Assembly (NCBI GenBank): GCA_041690635.1 | Contig: JAWLGZ010000001.1 | Coordinates: forward strand, 558,001-622,000 | Source: JAWLGZ01 sp041690635 | GTDB lineage: Bacteria > Pseudomonadota > Gammaproteobacteria > Thiohalomonadales > Thiohalomonadaceae | Direction of reading: 5' to 3' | Length of the DNA stretch: 64,000 nt | In this document: positions 1-10,325 of the stretch, one piece after another | Layout: the number at the start of each line of letters is the position of its first letter | Numbering within the stretch: the stretch's first letter is position 1 | Program-made: the position numbers and the translations under genes | Notes under the pieces: model-generated | Told to the model about the DNA's origin: nothing | Seen by the model: the letters and a program-made list of their open reading frames with translations, nothing else | The model's database searches: none

Positions 1-317
1 ACCGCATGGAGAGTCTCGGCATCCGTCACGTCTACCAGGGCCGATTGGAGAAACTCCCCGCCTTCGAACACCTTATCGACCAACTCGGTGTAGCGGCCGA
101 TCGGGTGGCCTATGTGGGCGACGATGTGGTGGACCTGCCGGTAATGCGGCGGGTCGGACTGGCGGTGGCGGTGCAGGACGCCCATCCGCTGGTGCGGGAA
201 CATGCCCACTGGACCACCTCCGCCGGGGGCGGCCGGGGCGCTGCCCGGGAGGTATGCGAATTGATCATGCGTGCCCAGGGAACCCTGGAACAGCAACTGG
301 GGCATTACCTCCAGTGA
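1..317 (+). CDS. kdsC: KDO-8-phosphate phosphatase KdsC, C-terminal part (5' end outside window)
   Basis: The reading frame enters from the left edge of the window, so only about the last 104 residues are present. KdsC is a HAD-superfamily phosphatase that removes phosphate from 3-deoxy-D-manno-octulosonate 8-phosphate, the step that yields KDO for the LPS inner core. The visible part carries HAD motif IV (VGDDVVDLPVM), the acidic Mg-binding block typical of the family, and the GRGAAREVCELI C-terminus. The stop codon overlaps the lptC start (GTGA), as in the kdsC-lptC-lptA-lptB operons of other gammaproteobacteria. Identity is secure from motif plus context; nothing can be said about the N-terminus. 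Confidence 0.93.
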   Translation, partial: RMESLGIRHVYQGRLEKLPAFEHLIDQLGVAADRVAYVGDDVVDLPVMRRVGLAVAVQDAHPLVREHAHWTTSAGGGRGAAREVCELIMRAQGTLEQQLGHYLQ

Positions 318-865
318 AGCGCCGTACGCTTGCTGCCCTGCTGATCCTGGTGGTCGCCGTGCTGACCACCTGGTACACGCGCCAGACCGCTCCGGAACGG
401 GAGGTGCTCGCACCGGCCCACGTGCCCGACTACTTCCTGCGCCACTTCACCATCACCCGCCTCGACCCCGATGGCGAACCTCAGGATCGCCTGAGTGCCG
501 ACTATCTGGTCCACTTTGCGGATGATGACACCGCCGAACTCGAACAGCCGGAGATCACCCTGTTCCAGGAGGATGGACCGCCCTGGCGCATCGAATCGGC
601 GACCGCCCACATCGACCGCCCCGCCGACCAGACCTGGATGCGGGGCAATGTGATTGTACAGCGAAGCGGGCCGACGATAGAGGACACTGAAATGGTCACC
701 GACCATCTGCTGCTTCACCCTGAGGCCAATACCGCCGAAACCGACGCACGGGTCACCATCACCCGCCCGTCGAGCCGCATGACCGGCATCGGCATGAAGG
801 CCGATCTTAACCGCGATGAAATCGCTCTACTCTCGGAGGTCAGGGGAGAGCATGTTTCCAGATAG
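314..865 (+). CDS. lptC: LPS export system protein LptC
   Basis: LptC is the bitopic inner-membrane component that takes LPS from LptB2FG and hands it to periplasmic LptA. The protein is 183 residues, the family's usual size. It has one N-terminal membrane anchor (about residues 6-22, LAALLILVVAVLTTWY) followed by a beta-rich periplasmic domain. The start chosen is GTG 314, which overlaps the kdsC stop by 4 bp; a further upstream ATG would lie deep inside kdsC and would add residues before the anchor. It overlaps lptA by 14 bp, so kdsC-lptC-lptA-lptB are probably translationally coupled. Confidence 0.9.
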   Translation: MKRRTLAALLILVVAVLTTWYTRQTAPEREVLAPAHVPDYFLRHFTITRLDPDGEPQDRLSADYLVHFADDDTAELEQPEITLFQEDGPPWRIESATAHIDRPADQTWMRGNVIVQRSGPTIEDTEMVTDHLLLHPEANTAETDARVTITRPSSRMTGIGMKADLNRDEIALLSEVRGEHVSR

Positions 866-1373
866 CGTTACACGCTGGATGACGACCGCACTGCTGGTCG
901 CCCTCCCCGCCACGGGCCTCGCCCTGTCGACCGATCGGGAGCAGCCGGTACATATCCGCGCCGACCACTTCGAGGCCGATCGCCAGAAGGGCATCGCCGT
1001 CTACCGCGGCAACGTGGTGATGACCCAAGGCACCATCCGCATCGAGGCCGACGTGGTGCATATCCACCAACCCGACGGCCAACTCGAAAAAGTGGTCGGG
1101 GACGGCCGCCCGGCCCGGTTCCGGCAACGGCCCGATGATACGGAGTTCGACATCAAGGGCCGTTCACGCCATTTCGAGTACCTGATCGATCGGAACCTCA
1201 TCCACCTGGAGGGGGAGGCGCACATCGAGCAGGACCGGGATCAGTTCACAGGCGAGCGCATCATCTACGACACAGCCAGGGGCCTGGTGCAGTCCAGTGG
1301 CGGCGAGCAGGGCCGGGTCCACGCCATCCTGCAACCGAGGAACAACGGCAACAACGGAGCGGGTGGACAGTGA
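852..1373 (+). CDS. lptA: LPS transport periplasmic protein LptA
   Basis: LptA forms the periplasmic beta-jellyroll bridge carrying LPS from LptC to LptD/LptE. The protein has an N-terminal signal peptide (about residues 10-25, TTALLVALPATGLA) and the OstA-like core (HIRADHFEADRQKGIAVYRG), followed by repeated beta strands and a short Asn/Gly-rich tail. The start is ATG 852, preceded by the purine-rich AGGGGAG; an upstream in-frame codon at 816 would put extra residues before the signal peptide. It overlaps lptC at its start and lptB at its stop (GTGA), so it belongs to the same transcript. Confidence 0.92.
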   Translation: MFPDSVTRWMTTALLVALPATGLALSTDREQPVHIRADHFEADRQKGIAVYRGNVVMTQGTIRIEADVVHIHQPDGQLEKVVGDGRPARFRQRPDDTEFDIKGRSRHFEYLIDRNLIHLEGEAHIEQDRDQFTGERIIYDTARGLVQSSGGEQGRVHAILQPRNNGNNGAGGQ

Positions 1374-2095
1374 CACGGTTGTCGGCGCATGGACTGGCCA
1401 AGCGTTACGGCGGCCGGAATGTGGTGGATGATGTCTCACTGCACGTGGAGAGCGGCGAGATCGTCGGCCTGCTCGGGCCGAACGGTGCCGGCAAGACCAC
1501 CTGCTTCTACATGGTGGTGGGACTGATCGCCGCCGATGAGGGCCGGATTGAGCTGAATGGCTCGGTCATCACCGATGCGCCGATGCACCGGCGCGCCCGC
1601 CAGGGCATCGGCTACCTGCCGCAGGAGGCTTCAGTATTCCGCAAACTCACCGTGGCCCAGAACATCATGGCCATCCTCGAGACCCGACCGGAACTGGACA
1701 GCACCGCCCGTGAAAACAAGCTGGAGGAGCTGCTCCAGGAGCTGCACGTCTCCCACATCCGCGACAGCCTCGGCATGAGCCTCTCCGGCGGTGAACGGCG
1801 CCGGGTCGAGATCGCCCGCGCCCTCGCCACCGAGCCGCGGTTCATGCTGCTGGACGAACCGTTCGCCGGGGTCGATCCCATCTCGGTGCTCGACATCCAG
1901 GCCATCGTCCGCCATCTGGCGGAACGGGGCATCGGCGTACTCATCACCGACCACAACGTCCGTGAGACGCTCGGCATCTGCGAGCGCGGCTACATCATGA
2001 ACGCCGGCAAGGTCATCGCCGAGGGTAAGCCTTCGGTCCTGCTGGAGAACCGGCAGGTGCGGGAGGTCTACCTGGGTCAGGAGTTCCGACTCTGA
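1370..2095 (+). CDS. lptB: LPS export ABC transporter ATPase LptB
   Basis: This is the cytoplasmic ATPase that powers LPS extraction by LptB2FG. The 241-residue protein has Walker A GPNGAGKT (36-43), ABC signature LSGGERRR, Walker B MLLDEPFAGVDP and the switch His in ITDHNVRE. These residues, and the LptB-specific C-terminus ending in VREVYLGQEFRL, distinguish it from branched-chain amino acid ATPases. It starts at GTG 1370 overlapping the lptA stop. lptF and lptG are not in this window, as is usual because they lie at a separate locus in gammaproteobacteria. Confidence 0.97.
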   Translation: MTRLSAHGLAKRYGGRNVVDDVSLHVESGEIVGLLGPNGAGKTTCFYMVVGLIAADEGRIELNGSVITDAPMHRRARQGIGYLPQEASVFRKLTVAQNIMAILETRPELDSTARENKLEELLQELHVSHIRDSLGMSLSGGERRRVEIARALATEPRFMLLDEPFAGVDPISVLDIQAIVRHLAERGIGVLITDHNVRETLGICERGYIMNAGKVIAEGKPSVLLENRQVREVYLGQEFRL

Positions 2096-2143
2096 CCCAT
2101 CCGGAGTTGGAACCTATTTTTGCCCGCCTGTCCATCCTGCACA

Positions 2144-2158
2144 TGGCATAAACGTTGC
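2144..2158 (+). promoter_or_regulatory. Candidate sigma-54 (-24/-12) promoter upstream of rpoN
   Basis: In the 107-bp gap between lptB and rpoN the sequence TGGCATA, four bases, then TTGC places GG and GC at the exact -24/-12 spacing of the sigma-54 consensus TGGCAYRN4TTGC. Transcription would begin near 2170, about 30 bases before rpoN. A TAGAAT -10-like hexamer overlaps at 2161-2166 without an obvious -35. The match is by eye only. Confidence 0.45.
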
Positions 2159-2202
2159 GTTAGAATGCCCCTGTCGCCGATGCGACCTCTTTCCGGATGG
2201 CC

Positions 2203-3678
2203 ATGAAACAGTCGTTACAACTTCGTCTCGGCCAGCAGCTCACAATGACGCCGCAGTTGCAGCAGGCGATCCGCCTGTTGCAGCTCTCCACGTTGGAGCT
2301 GGAACTGGAGGTCCAGCAGGCGCTCGATTCCAACCTGATGCTGGAGTTGGCCGAGGAGGGTGAGGAGGAAGGCGACCTGCCGGAACGGGAAAATACCGCC
2401 CCGGAGGAGTCGGACTCCCAGCCGGAGTCCTATGACGAGCCGGATCCGGAACTCGAACGGGTCCAGGACGCCATCCCGGACGAACTTCCGGTGGACAGCG
2501 CCTGGGACGACATCTATGAGATGGTCGGAACCGGCGGCCCGGCCCCGGACGACGATGACCGTCCCTTCGAGTACGGCGACAGCGCCAGCGAAAGCCTGCG
2601 CGAGCATCTGCTCTGGCAGCTGCAGATGGGCTCCTTCAGTGAGACCGACCTGGAGATCGCGGAGTCGATCATCGATGCGGTGGACGACGACGGCTTTCTC
2701 TCCGTCCCCCTGGAGAGCATTCACGAGGGGCTGCTTGCCCAGGGCCTCGAGGTGGAGGCGGACGAGGTCGAGGCGGTGCTGCACGCGGTGCAGAATTTCG
2801 ATCCGGCCGGGGTCTGCGCCCGCGACCTGCGTGAGAGCCTGCTGCTGCAACTGCGTCAGATCGACCCCGACACCCCCTGGCGTGAAGAGGCGCTGCTCCT
2901 CGTCGGCGACTGGTTCGAGGCGCTGGCCGCCCGCGACTTCAATCTGATTCGCCGCCGACTGCGCCTGGAGGATGACGACATTGCCGCCGTGCTGCGGCTC
3001 ATCCAGTCGCTGAACCCGCGTCCCGGCGGGCATATCTCCAGCAGCAAGACCGAATACATCGTGCCGGACGTCATCGTCCGCAAGTACAAGGGCGCCTGGC
3101 GGGTGGAGCTCAATCCGGAGGCGGCCCCCCGTCTGCGGGTGAACGCCACCTACGCCAACCTGATAAAGCAGGTCTCCAACCCGAGCGAGAGCGCCACTCT
3201 GCGCAACCACCTGCAGGAGGCGCGCTGGTTCATCAAGAGCCTGCAGAGCCGTAACGAGACGCTGCTCAAGGTGGCCACCGCCATTGTCGAGCGCCAGCGC
3301 GACTTCCTGGAGCAGGGCGAGGTGGCGATGAAGGCGCTGGTGCTGCACGACATTGCCGAGACGGTGGAGATGCACGAGTCCACCATCTCCCGGGTCACCA
3401 CCCGCAAATACATGCACACCCCACGCGGGATCTTTGAGCTCAAGTACTTTTTCTCCAGCCACGTCGGTACCGCCGACGGTGGCGAGGCCTCCTCCACCGC
3501 CATCCGCGCATTGATTAAACAGCTCGTCGGGGAGGAAAATGGGGCCAAGCCCCTGAGCGACAGCAAGATCGCAACAATCCTGGCCGAAAAAGGCATCAAC
3601 GTCGCCCGCCGAACGGTTGCAAAGTACCGCGAAGCGATGGCGATTCCACCTTCCAATGAACGTAAGCGCCTGGCGTGA
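2203..3678 (+). CDS. rpoN: RNA polymerase sigma-54 factor RpoN
   Basis: Sigma-54 directs RNA polymerase to -24/-12 promoters that need an AAA+ activator. The 491-residue protein has region I (MKQSLQLRLGQQL, Gln/Leu-rich), an acidic region II (about residues 50-120), the core-binding and DNA-binding domains, and an intact RpoN box near the C-terminus (ARRTVAKYRE). ATG 2203 is chosen because it matches the MKQ start of known RpoN proteins; an ATG two codons earlier (2197) is possible, and neither has a strong ribosome site. Downstream lie hpf and ptsN, the standard rpoN neighbourhood. A candidate sigma-54 site lies just upstream. Confidence 0.97.
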   Translation: MKQSLQLRLGQQLTMTPQLQQAIRLLQLSTLELELEVQQALDSNLMLELAEEGEEEGDLPERENTAPEESDSQPESYDEPDPELERVQDAIPDELPVDSAWDDIYEMVGTGGPAPDDDDRPFEYGDSASESLREHLLWQLQMGSFSETDLEIAESIIDAVDDDGFLSVPLESIHEGLLAQGLEVEADEVEAVLHAVQNFDPAGVCARDLRESLLLQLRQIDPDTPWREEALLLVGDWFEALAARDFNLIRRRLRLEDDDIAAVLRLIQSLNPRPGGHISSSKTEYIVPDVIVRKYKGAWRVELNPEAAPRLRVNATYANLIKQVSNPSESATLRNHLQEARWFIKSLQSRNETLLKVATAIVERQRDFLEQGEVAMKALVLHDIAETVEMHESTISRVTTRKYMHTPRGIFELKYFFSSHVGTADGGEASSTAIRALIKQLVGEENGAKPLSDSKIATILAEKGINVARRTVAKYREAMAIPPSNERKRLA

Positions 3679-3716
3679 CCGGGCGCTTCCCAGAGCAGCC
3701 GAAAAGGAGCCTGATA

Positions 3717-4037
3717 ATGCAACTCAACCTCACCGGTCATCACGTGGACATCACCCCTGCCCTGAACGATTATGTGATCAGCAAGTTCGAAAGGCTGGAG
3801 CGCCACTTCGATCATGTCACCAATGTCCACGTGATCCTGAGCGTCGAGAAGCTGCGCCACAAGGCGGAGGCGACCCTCCACATCACCGGCAACCAGCTTT
3901 TCGCCGATGCCGAGGAAGATGACATGTACGCGGCGATTGATGCCCTGATTGACAAGCTCGACCGGCAGATCAAGAAGCACAAGGAAAAGATGACCGAACA
4001 CCGGGGCGGAGCCCCGAAAGACGCGCTCAACGGCTGA
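3717..4037 (+). CDS. hpf: Ribosome hibernation promoting factor HPF (short form)
   Basis: HPF binds the 30S decoding channel and promotes ribosome dimerisation in stationary phase. The 106-residue product has the S30AE/YfiA fold sequence (MQLNLTGHHVDITPAL, then the FADAEEDDMYAAIDALIDKLDRQ helix), and lacks the long C-terminal domain, so it is the short gammaproteobacterial type. Start ATG 3717 is set by an AAGGAG 8 bases upstream; in-frame codons further 5' lie in the rpoN tail. It sits 38 bp after rpoN and 9 bp before ptsN, as in many Proteobacteria. Confidence 0.94.
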   Translation: MQLNLTGHHVDITPALNDYVISKFERLERHFDHVTNVHVILSVEKLRHKAEATLHITGNQLFADAEEDDMYAAIDALIDKLDRQIKKHKEKMTEHRGGAPKDALNG

Positions 4038-4046
4038 CACCCCTCC

Positions 4047-4508
4047 ATGAATATCACCGACCTGCTCACCGTCGAGCGCGTGGCCTGCATCACTCAGGTC
4101 AGCAGCAAAAAACGGGTTCTGGAGCAGATCAGCGAGCTGATCGCGGGCTCCGACCAGAGCTTGAGCACCGGTGAGGTGTTCGAATCGCTGATCGGCCGCG
4201 AACGGCTTGGCAGTACCGGCCTCGGCCATGGGGTGGCGATTCCCCATGGCCGGGTGAAAAGCAGCGATCGCACCATCGGTGCGTTCGTCAAGCTCGAACA
4301 GGGGGTCGATTACGACTCCGTCGACGGCAAGCCGGTCGACCTCCTGTTCGGTCTGCTGGTCCCAGAAGCCTCCACCGAGGAGCACCTCAAACTGCTCGCC
4401 CTTCTGGCACAGATGTTCAGCGACGCAACCCTGCTCGGCAAGCTGCATTCGGCCGGCGATCCGGAAACGGTCCACCGGCTGCTCACCGGCTGGCAGCCGG
4501 ACAGCTGA
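4047..4508 (+). CDS. ptsN: Nitrogen-type PTS EIIA protein (EIIA-Ntr)
   Basis: EIIA-Ntr is a regulatory phosphoacceptor linking PTS phosphorylation state to potassium, nitrogen and stress control rather than sugar transport. The 153-residue protein shows the PTS EIIA type-2 fold and the phosphorylation site His67 in GHGVAIPHGRV. It lies between hpf and hprK. The usual partner for EIIA-Ntr is the ptsP-encoded EI with a GAF domain; the EI gene in this window has none, so the phosphodonor here is probably the local EI/HPr pair (inference). Confidence 0.94.
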   Translation: MNITDLLTVERVACITQVSSKKRVLEQISELIAGSDQSLSTGEVFESLIGRERLGSTGLGHGVAIPHGRVKSSDRTIGAFVKLEQGVDYDSVDGKPVDLLFGLLVPEASTEEHLKLLALLAQMFSDATLLGKLHSAGDPETVHRLLTGWQPDS

Positions 4509-4518
4509 ACCACTGACC

Positions 4519-5454
4519 ATGCCCCCCGTCACTGTCCGCACCCTGATCGACAGCTATCAGCGGCGGCTCGGGCTCCGGTGGTGGGCGGGACGCGCGGGTA
4601 TCGATCGGGCGCTCCTCCCCGCAGGGACCACGCGAAGCCGCCTCTCCCTGGTGGGCCATCTCAATTTCATTCACCCGCACCGGGTCCAGGTGCTGGGTGC
4701 CTCCGAACTGGAGTACCTGCAGGCGCTCGGCAAGAACTCCTTCGAGGATGCGCTCGGACGGCTGTTCTCGGGAGAGAGCGCCACCGTGATGGTGGCCGAC
4801 GGCCTGGAAGCCCCCAAGGAGCTGATCCGTGCCGCCGATCAGAGCGGCGTCCCCCTGCTCGGCACCTCCATGGCGAGCGACCGGTTGGTGGATCACCTGG
4901 ACTACTATCTCACCAGCCTGCTGGCGGACCGGCTGGTGGTGCCCGGCGTCTTTATGGATGTGATGGGGATCGGGGTGTTGCTCACCGGCAAGAGTTCGGT
5001 GGGCAAAAGCGAACTGGCTCTGGAACTGATCACCCGCGGCCACCGGCTGGTGGCGGATGACGCCCCCGAGTTCTCCCGCGTTGCCCCCGAGACCCTGCGC
5101 GGCTCCTGCCCGGAACTGCTCCACGACTTCCTGGAGGTGCGCGGACTGGGAATACTTAACGTGCGAGCGATGTTCGGCGACAGCGCCATCAAGGAAACCA
5201 AGAACCTGCGCCTCATCGTCAATTTGACCGACCGGGCGCCCGACGACATGGACCGGCTGGAGGGGAGCCGGCGCAGCCGCACGCTGCTGGACGTGGAGAT
5301 CCCGGAGATCTGCCTGCCGGTGGCGCCGGGGCGCAACCTGGCGGTCCTGGTGGAGGCGGCGGTGCGCAACCACATGCTGTTCTATAACGGCTATGATCCG
5401 GCGGCGGACTTCATCGACCGCCAGCACAAAATGCTGGCGCGGAGAGAGCAGTGA
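4519..5454 (+). CDS. hprK: HPr kinase/phosphorylase HprK
   Basis: HprK phosphorylates HPr on a serine and can reverse the reaction. The 311-residue product has the N-terminal substrate domain, the P-loop GKSSVGKS (157-164), the capping acidic residues in VADDAPEF and the family signature around residues 206-220 (LEVRGLGILNVRAMF). ATG 4519 gives the normal family length; the frame stays open upstream but that part overlaps ptsN. The stop overlaps rapZ by 4 bp. In Gram-negatives HprK is typical of alpha-, beta- and some gammaproteobacteria such as Xanthomonas and Chromatiales, where it serves a regulatory PTS. Confidence 0.95.
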   Translation: MPPVTVRTLIDSYQRRLGLRWWAGRAGIDRALLPAGTTRSRLSLVGHLNFIHPHRVQVLGASELEYLQALGKNSFEDALGRLFSGESATVMVADGLEAPKELIRAADQSGVPLLGTSMASDRLVDHLDYYLTSLLADRLVVPGVFMDVMGIGVLLTGKSSVGKSELALELITRGHRLVADDAPEFSRVAPETLRGSCPELLHDFLEVRGLGILNVRAMFGDSAIKETKNLRLIVNLTDRAPDDMDRLEGSRRSRTLLDVEIPEICLPVAPGRNLAVLVEAAVRNHMLFYNGYDPAADFIDRQHKMLARREQ

Positions 5455-6308
5455 GACTCTTTCTTATCAGCGGTACCTCCGGCTCAGGCAAGAGCATCGT
5501 CCTCCACGCGCTGGAGGACCTCGGTTTCTACTGCATCGACAACCTGCCGGTGAACCTGCTGCCTGCCTTCGCCGAGGAGATGGTGCGGGTGGACCACTAC
5601 CCCTATCACGATGCGGCAATCGGCATCGATGCACGCAACCTGGCCAACGACCTGGCCCTGTTCGCCGACATCTCCGACGGGCTGCGTGAACGGGACCTGG
5701 ACTGCAAGATCCTGTTTCTCGACGCCGACGACGGCACACTGCTCAAGCGCTTCAGCGAAACCCGGCGCCGCCACCCCCTGACGCGGGAGCGCATCCCGCT
5801 GGCTGAGGCGATCCGGCGCGAGCGCACACTTCTGGAACCGATCTCGTCACGCGCCGACCTGCGCATCGACACCAGCCACACTAATGTCCATCAGTTGCGC
5901 AACCTCATCCAAGCGCGTGTCGGACCCGACGACACCGAACAGATGTCATTGCTGTTCAAATCGTTCGGCTTCAAACACGGAGTGCCGGTGGATGCCGATT
6001 TCGTCTTCGACGTGCGCTGCCTGCCCAATCCTCACTGGGAGCCCCGGCTCCGCGCACTCACCGGCCAGGATGCCGAGGTGATCGATTTTCTGGAAAAGCA
6101 GCCATACGTTGATTCTATGTTCGACTCGATCAAGACTTTCCTCGAAATCTGGTTGCCCCGTTTCGAGGCGGAAAACCGCAGTTACATGACCATCGCCATC
6201 GGCTGCACCGGGGGCCAACACCGCTCCGTCTACTTTGTCGAGCGGCTGGCACACCACTTCACCAGCGGCAAGACCCGCGCCCTGACCCAACATCGGGAGT
6301 TGTCATGA
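5451..6308 (+). CDS. rapZ: RNase adapter protein RapZ
   Basis: RapZ (YvcJ family) is an RNA-binding nucleotide-binding protein; in E. coli it targets the small RNA GlmZ to RNase E and senses glucosamine-6-phosphate. The 285 residues include the Walker A GTSGSGKS (8-15), the LDADDGTLLKRFSETRRRHPL segment and the C-terminal GCTGGQHRSV motif. It starts with GTG overlapping the hprK stop and its own stop overlaps the EIIA start (ATGA), so hprK-rapZ-EIIA are coupled. Confidence 0.95.
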   Translation: MRLFLISGTSGSGKSIVLHALEDLGFYCIDNLPVNLLPAFAEEMVRVDHYPYHDAAIGIDARNLANDLALFADISDGLRERDLDCKILFLDADDGTLLKRFSETRRRHPLTRERIPLAEAIRRERTLLEPISSRADLRIDTSHTNVHQLRNLIQARVGPDDTEQMSLLFKSFGFKHGVPVDADFVFDVRCLPNPHWEPRLRALTGQDAEVIDFLEKQPYVDSMFDSIKTFLEIWLPRFEAENRSYMTIAIGCTGGQHRSVYFVERLAHHFTSGKTRALTQHRELS

Positions 6309-6724
6309 GCGTCGGACTGCTGATCGTGGCCCACGGATCCCTCGGCGAGGCGCTGGTGGAGACCGCCTGCGGCACACTGGGCCACTGCCCACTCGCCACC
6401 GAACTGCTCTCCGTGCCCCGGGACTGCAACCCGGACGAGATGTGCGCCGAGGCCCACGAGTTGTGCCGCAAGCTGGACTCGGGCGAGGGGGTACTGGTGT
6501 TGACCGACCTGTTCGGCTCCACCCCGAGCAACGTCGCCTGCTCCCTGATGCACGGAGGTAGCGAGCGGGTGCGGGTGGTGTCGGGCGTCAACCTGCCGAT
6601 GCTGATCCGGGTGTTCAACTATCCCACCCTCGACCTCGACACCCTGACCGAGAAGGCGCTCAGCGGCGGCTGCGAAGGGGTCTTTCTAGTCGGCGATCAA
6701 CCGGGGGCCCGGCATGCCCACTAA
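6305..6724 (+). CDS. PTS EIIA protein, mannose family
   Basis: A 139-residue stand-alone EIIA-Man domain. The phosphoacceptor is His10 in LLIVAHGSLG, and DLFGSTPSN is the second family motif. No IIB, IIC or IID partner is visible, so it is probably a regulatory phosphocarrier rather than a permease component; this arrangement recurs in beta- and gammaproteobacteria that carry hprK. It overlaps rapZ and is followed, after 67 bp, by HPr. Confidence 0.92.
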   Translation: MSVGLLIVAHGSLGEALVETACGTLGHCPLATELLSVPRDCNPDEMCAEAHELCRKLDSGEGVLVLTDLFGSTPSNVACSLMHGGSERVRVVSGVNLPMLIRVFNYPTLDLDTLTEKALSGGCEGVFLVGDQPGARHAH

Positions 6725-6791
6725 CCCGCATCTGCTGTCACCCTTCGTCGCAACGAGTGGTTCGGCATCCCTGATGGAACGTTGGTGAGGG

Positions 6792-7061
6792 ATGCAAGTC
6801 AAGCAGCTCACCATCGTCAACAAACTCGGCCTGCACGCCCGGGCAGCGGCCAAATTCGTCAAGCTCGCCTCCGAATTCGAAAGCGAGATCATGCTGATAC
6901 GCGAGGGGCGCCGCGTGAACGGCAAGAGCATCATGGGGGTGATGATGCTTGCTGCCGCCTGCGGCACCACCCTGGAGGTCGAAGCCGACGGCCCGGATGA
7001 GGCCGAGGCCATCAGGCGACTGGAGGAACTGGTCGCGGAACGCTTCGGCGAAGCGGCCTGA
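6792..7061 (+). CDS. ptsH: Phosphocarrier protein HPr
   Basis: HPr relays phosphate from EI to EIIA proteins. The 89-residue protein has both regulatory sites: His15 in KLGLHARAAAKF (phosphorylated by EI) and Ser46 in VNGKSIMGVMML (the HprK target). Both match the HprK gene 1.3 kb upstream. A 64-bp gap separates it from ptsI. Some authors call the equivalent gene npr or ptsO when it serves the nitrogen PTS. Confidence 0.95.
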   Translation: MQVKQLTIVNKLGLHARAAAKFVKLASEFESEIMLIREGRRVNGKSIMGVMMLAAACGTTLEVEADGPDEAEAIRRLEELVAERFGEAA

Positions 7062-7125
7062 GGGAGGGCCGCGCCGCCCCCACGGCCTGTCCCGGAAACC
7101 GGGCAGTGCTGCTCTAAGGAGGCGT

Positions 7126-8862
<1,737 letters not shown>

Positions 8863-8926
8863 AGCTGCTAAACTAGCCGCCCCCCGCGGGGCACCTTCCG
8901 TGCCCGCCGAACGCCGACGGTACCGC

Positions 8927-10285
8927 ATGATCGAGAACGCGGAACAGGAGAAACTCCACGGCCTGCTGCTGAACCTGCAGGCGTCGCTGCAGGGCGGCGC
9001 CATGCCCGAGGTGCGCCGCATGCTGGCGGAGATGCATCCGGCCGAGATCGCGATTCTGCTGGAGTCGCTCCCCTACGAGGAGCGTCTCTCCGTCTGGGAG
9101 CAGGTCGAGTCGGGCCTGCGCGGCGAGGTGCTGATCCACTGCGCCGAGGATGTGCGGGCCGGCCTGATCCGGCAGATGTCGGCCGAGGAGCTGGTCGCCG
9201 CCACCGAAGGCCTCGATCCGGACGACCTGGCCGACTTCCTCCCTGAGATGCCCGAGGGGGTGATCCGGCAGGTCCTCTCCCACATGGATGCGCAGAACCG
9301 GGCGCGCCTCGAAGGGCTGATGGCCTACCCGGAGGATACCGCCGGCGGCCTGATGAACGTGGACACCATCACGGTGCGGGCGGATATCAGCCTGGACGTG
9401 GTGCTGCGCTACCTGCGCTGGATTGGCAAAATCCCCGAGACCACCGACAGCCTGATGGTGGTCAACCGCAACAACCGCTATCTCGGCCTGCTGCCGATCA
9501 CCAATCTCCTCACCCGCGACCCGGATCTGACTGTGGCGGAGGTGATGATCCGAGACATCGAGGGAATTCCGGCCGAAACGCCGGCGATCGAAGTGGCCAA
9601 CCTGTTCGAGCGGCGCGACCTGGTCTCCGCGCCGGTCATCGACGCCTCGGGCCAGCTGCTCGGGCGCATCACCATCGACGACGTGGTGGACGTCATCCGC
9701 GAAGAGGCGGACCACTCCATTCTGGGACGCGCTGGCCTGGACGAGGACGAGGACATCTTCGCCCCGGTTCTGCAGAGCTCCCGAAGGCGCGCGGTGTGGC
9801 TCGGCGTGAACCTCTTCACCGCCTTCGCAGCGGCGTGGGTCATCAGCCTGTTCGACGCCACCATCGAGAAGTTGGTGGCACTGGCCGTGCTGATGCCGGT
9901 GGTCGCCAGTATGGGCGGCATCGCCGGCAGCCAGACGCTCACCCTGGTGATCCGCGGCATGGCGCTCGGCCGAATCGGCTCCGGCAATGCCCGGCGAGTC
10001 CTGATCAAGGAATTGGCGGTAGGCGTGATGAACGGCCTGTTATGGGCGGTGGTAATCGCCAGCGTCGCCTACTTCTGGTTCGGCAGCGAATCCCTGGGGG
10101 CCGTGATTGCGGCGGCCATCGTCGTCAACCTGATTGCCGCCGCCCTGGCGGGCGCCATAATTCCCTTCATCCTGCGCCGCCTCAGCATCGATCCCGCCCT
10201 CGCCGGCTCGGTCGTACTCATCGCCGTCACCGACGTGATCGGCTTCTTCACCTTCCTGGGATTGGCGGCGCTTTTTCTGGTTTAG
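8927..10285 (+). CDS. mgtE: Magnesium transporter MgtE
   Basis: MgtE is a Mg2+-gated homodimeric channel in the inner membrane. The 452 residues show the order MgtE N-domain (helical, about 1-130), two CBS domains (about 135-255), connecting helix, then five membrane segments (about 285-450) with PVVASMGGIAGSQTLTLVIR in the pore-forming part. ATG 8927 gives the usual length; a GTG at 8900 would add nine Arg-rich residues. It ends convergently with the nit gene, 40 bp away. Confidence 0.93.
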   Translation: MIENAEQEKLHGLLLNLQASLQGGAMPEVRRMLAEMHPAEIAILLESLPYEERLSVWEQVESGLRGEVLIHCAEDVRAGLIRQMSAEELVAATEGLDPDDLADFLPEMPEGVIRQVLSHMDAQNRARLEGLMAYPEDTAGGLMNVDTITVRADISLDVVLRYLRWIGKIPETTDSLMVVNRNNRYLGLLPITNLLTRDPDLTVAEVMIRDIEGIPAETPAIEVANLFERRDLVSAPVIDASGQLLGRITIDDVVDVIREEADHSILGRAGLDEDEDIFAPVLQSSRRRAVWLGVNLFTAFAAAWVISLFDATIEKLVALAVLMPVVASMGGIAGSQTLTLVIRGMALGRIGSGNARRVLIKELAVGVMNGLLWAVVIASVAYFWFGSESLGAVIAAAIVVNLIAAALAGAIIPFILRRLSIDPALAGSVVLIAVTDVIGFFTFLGLAALFLV

Positions 10286-10325
10286 TTGCTGGTGGTCTTT
10301 TCCAGTCACCCGTCTCCTGCAACCA

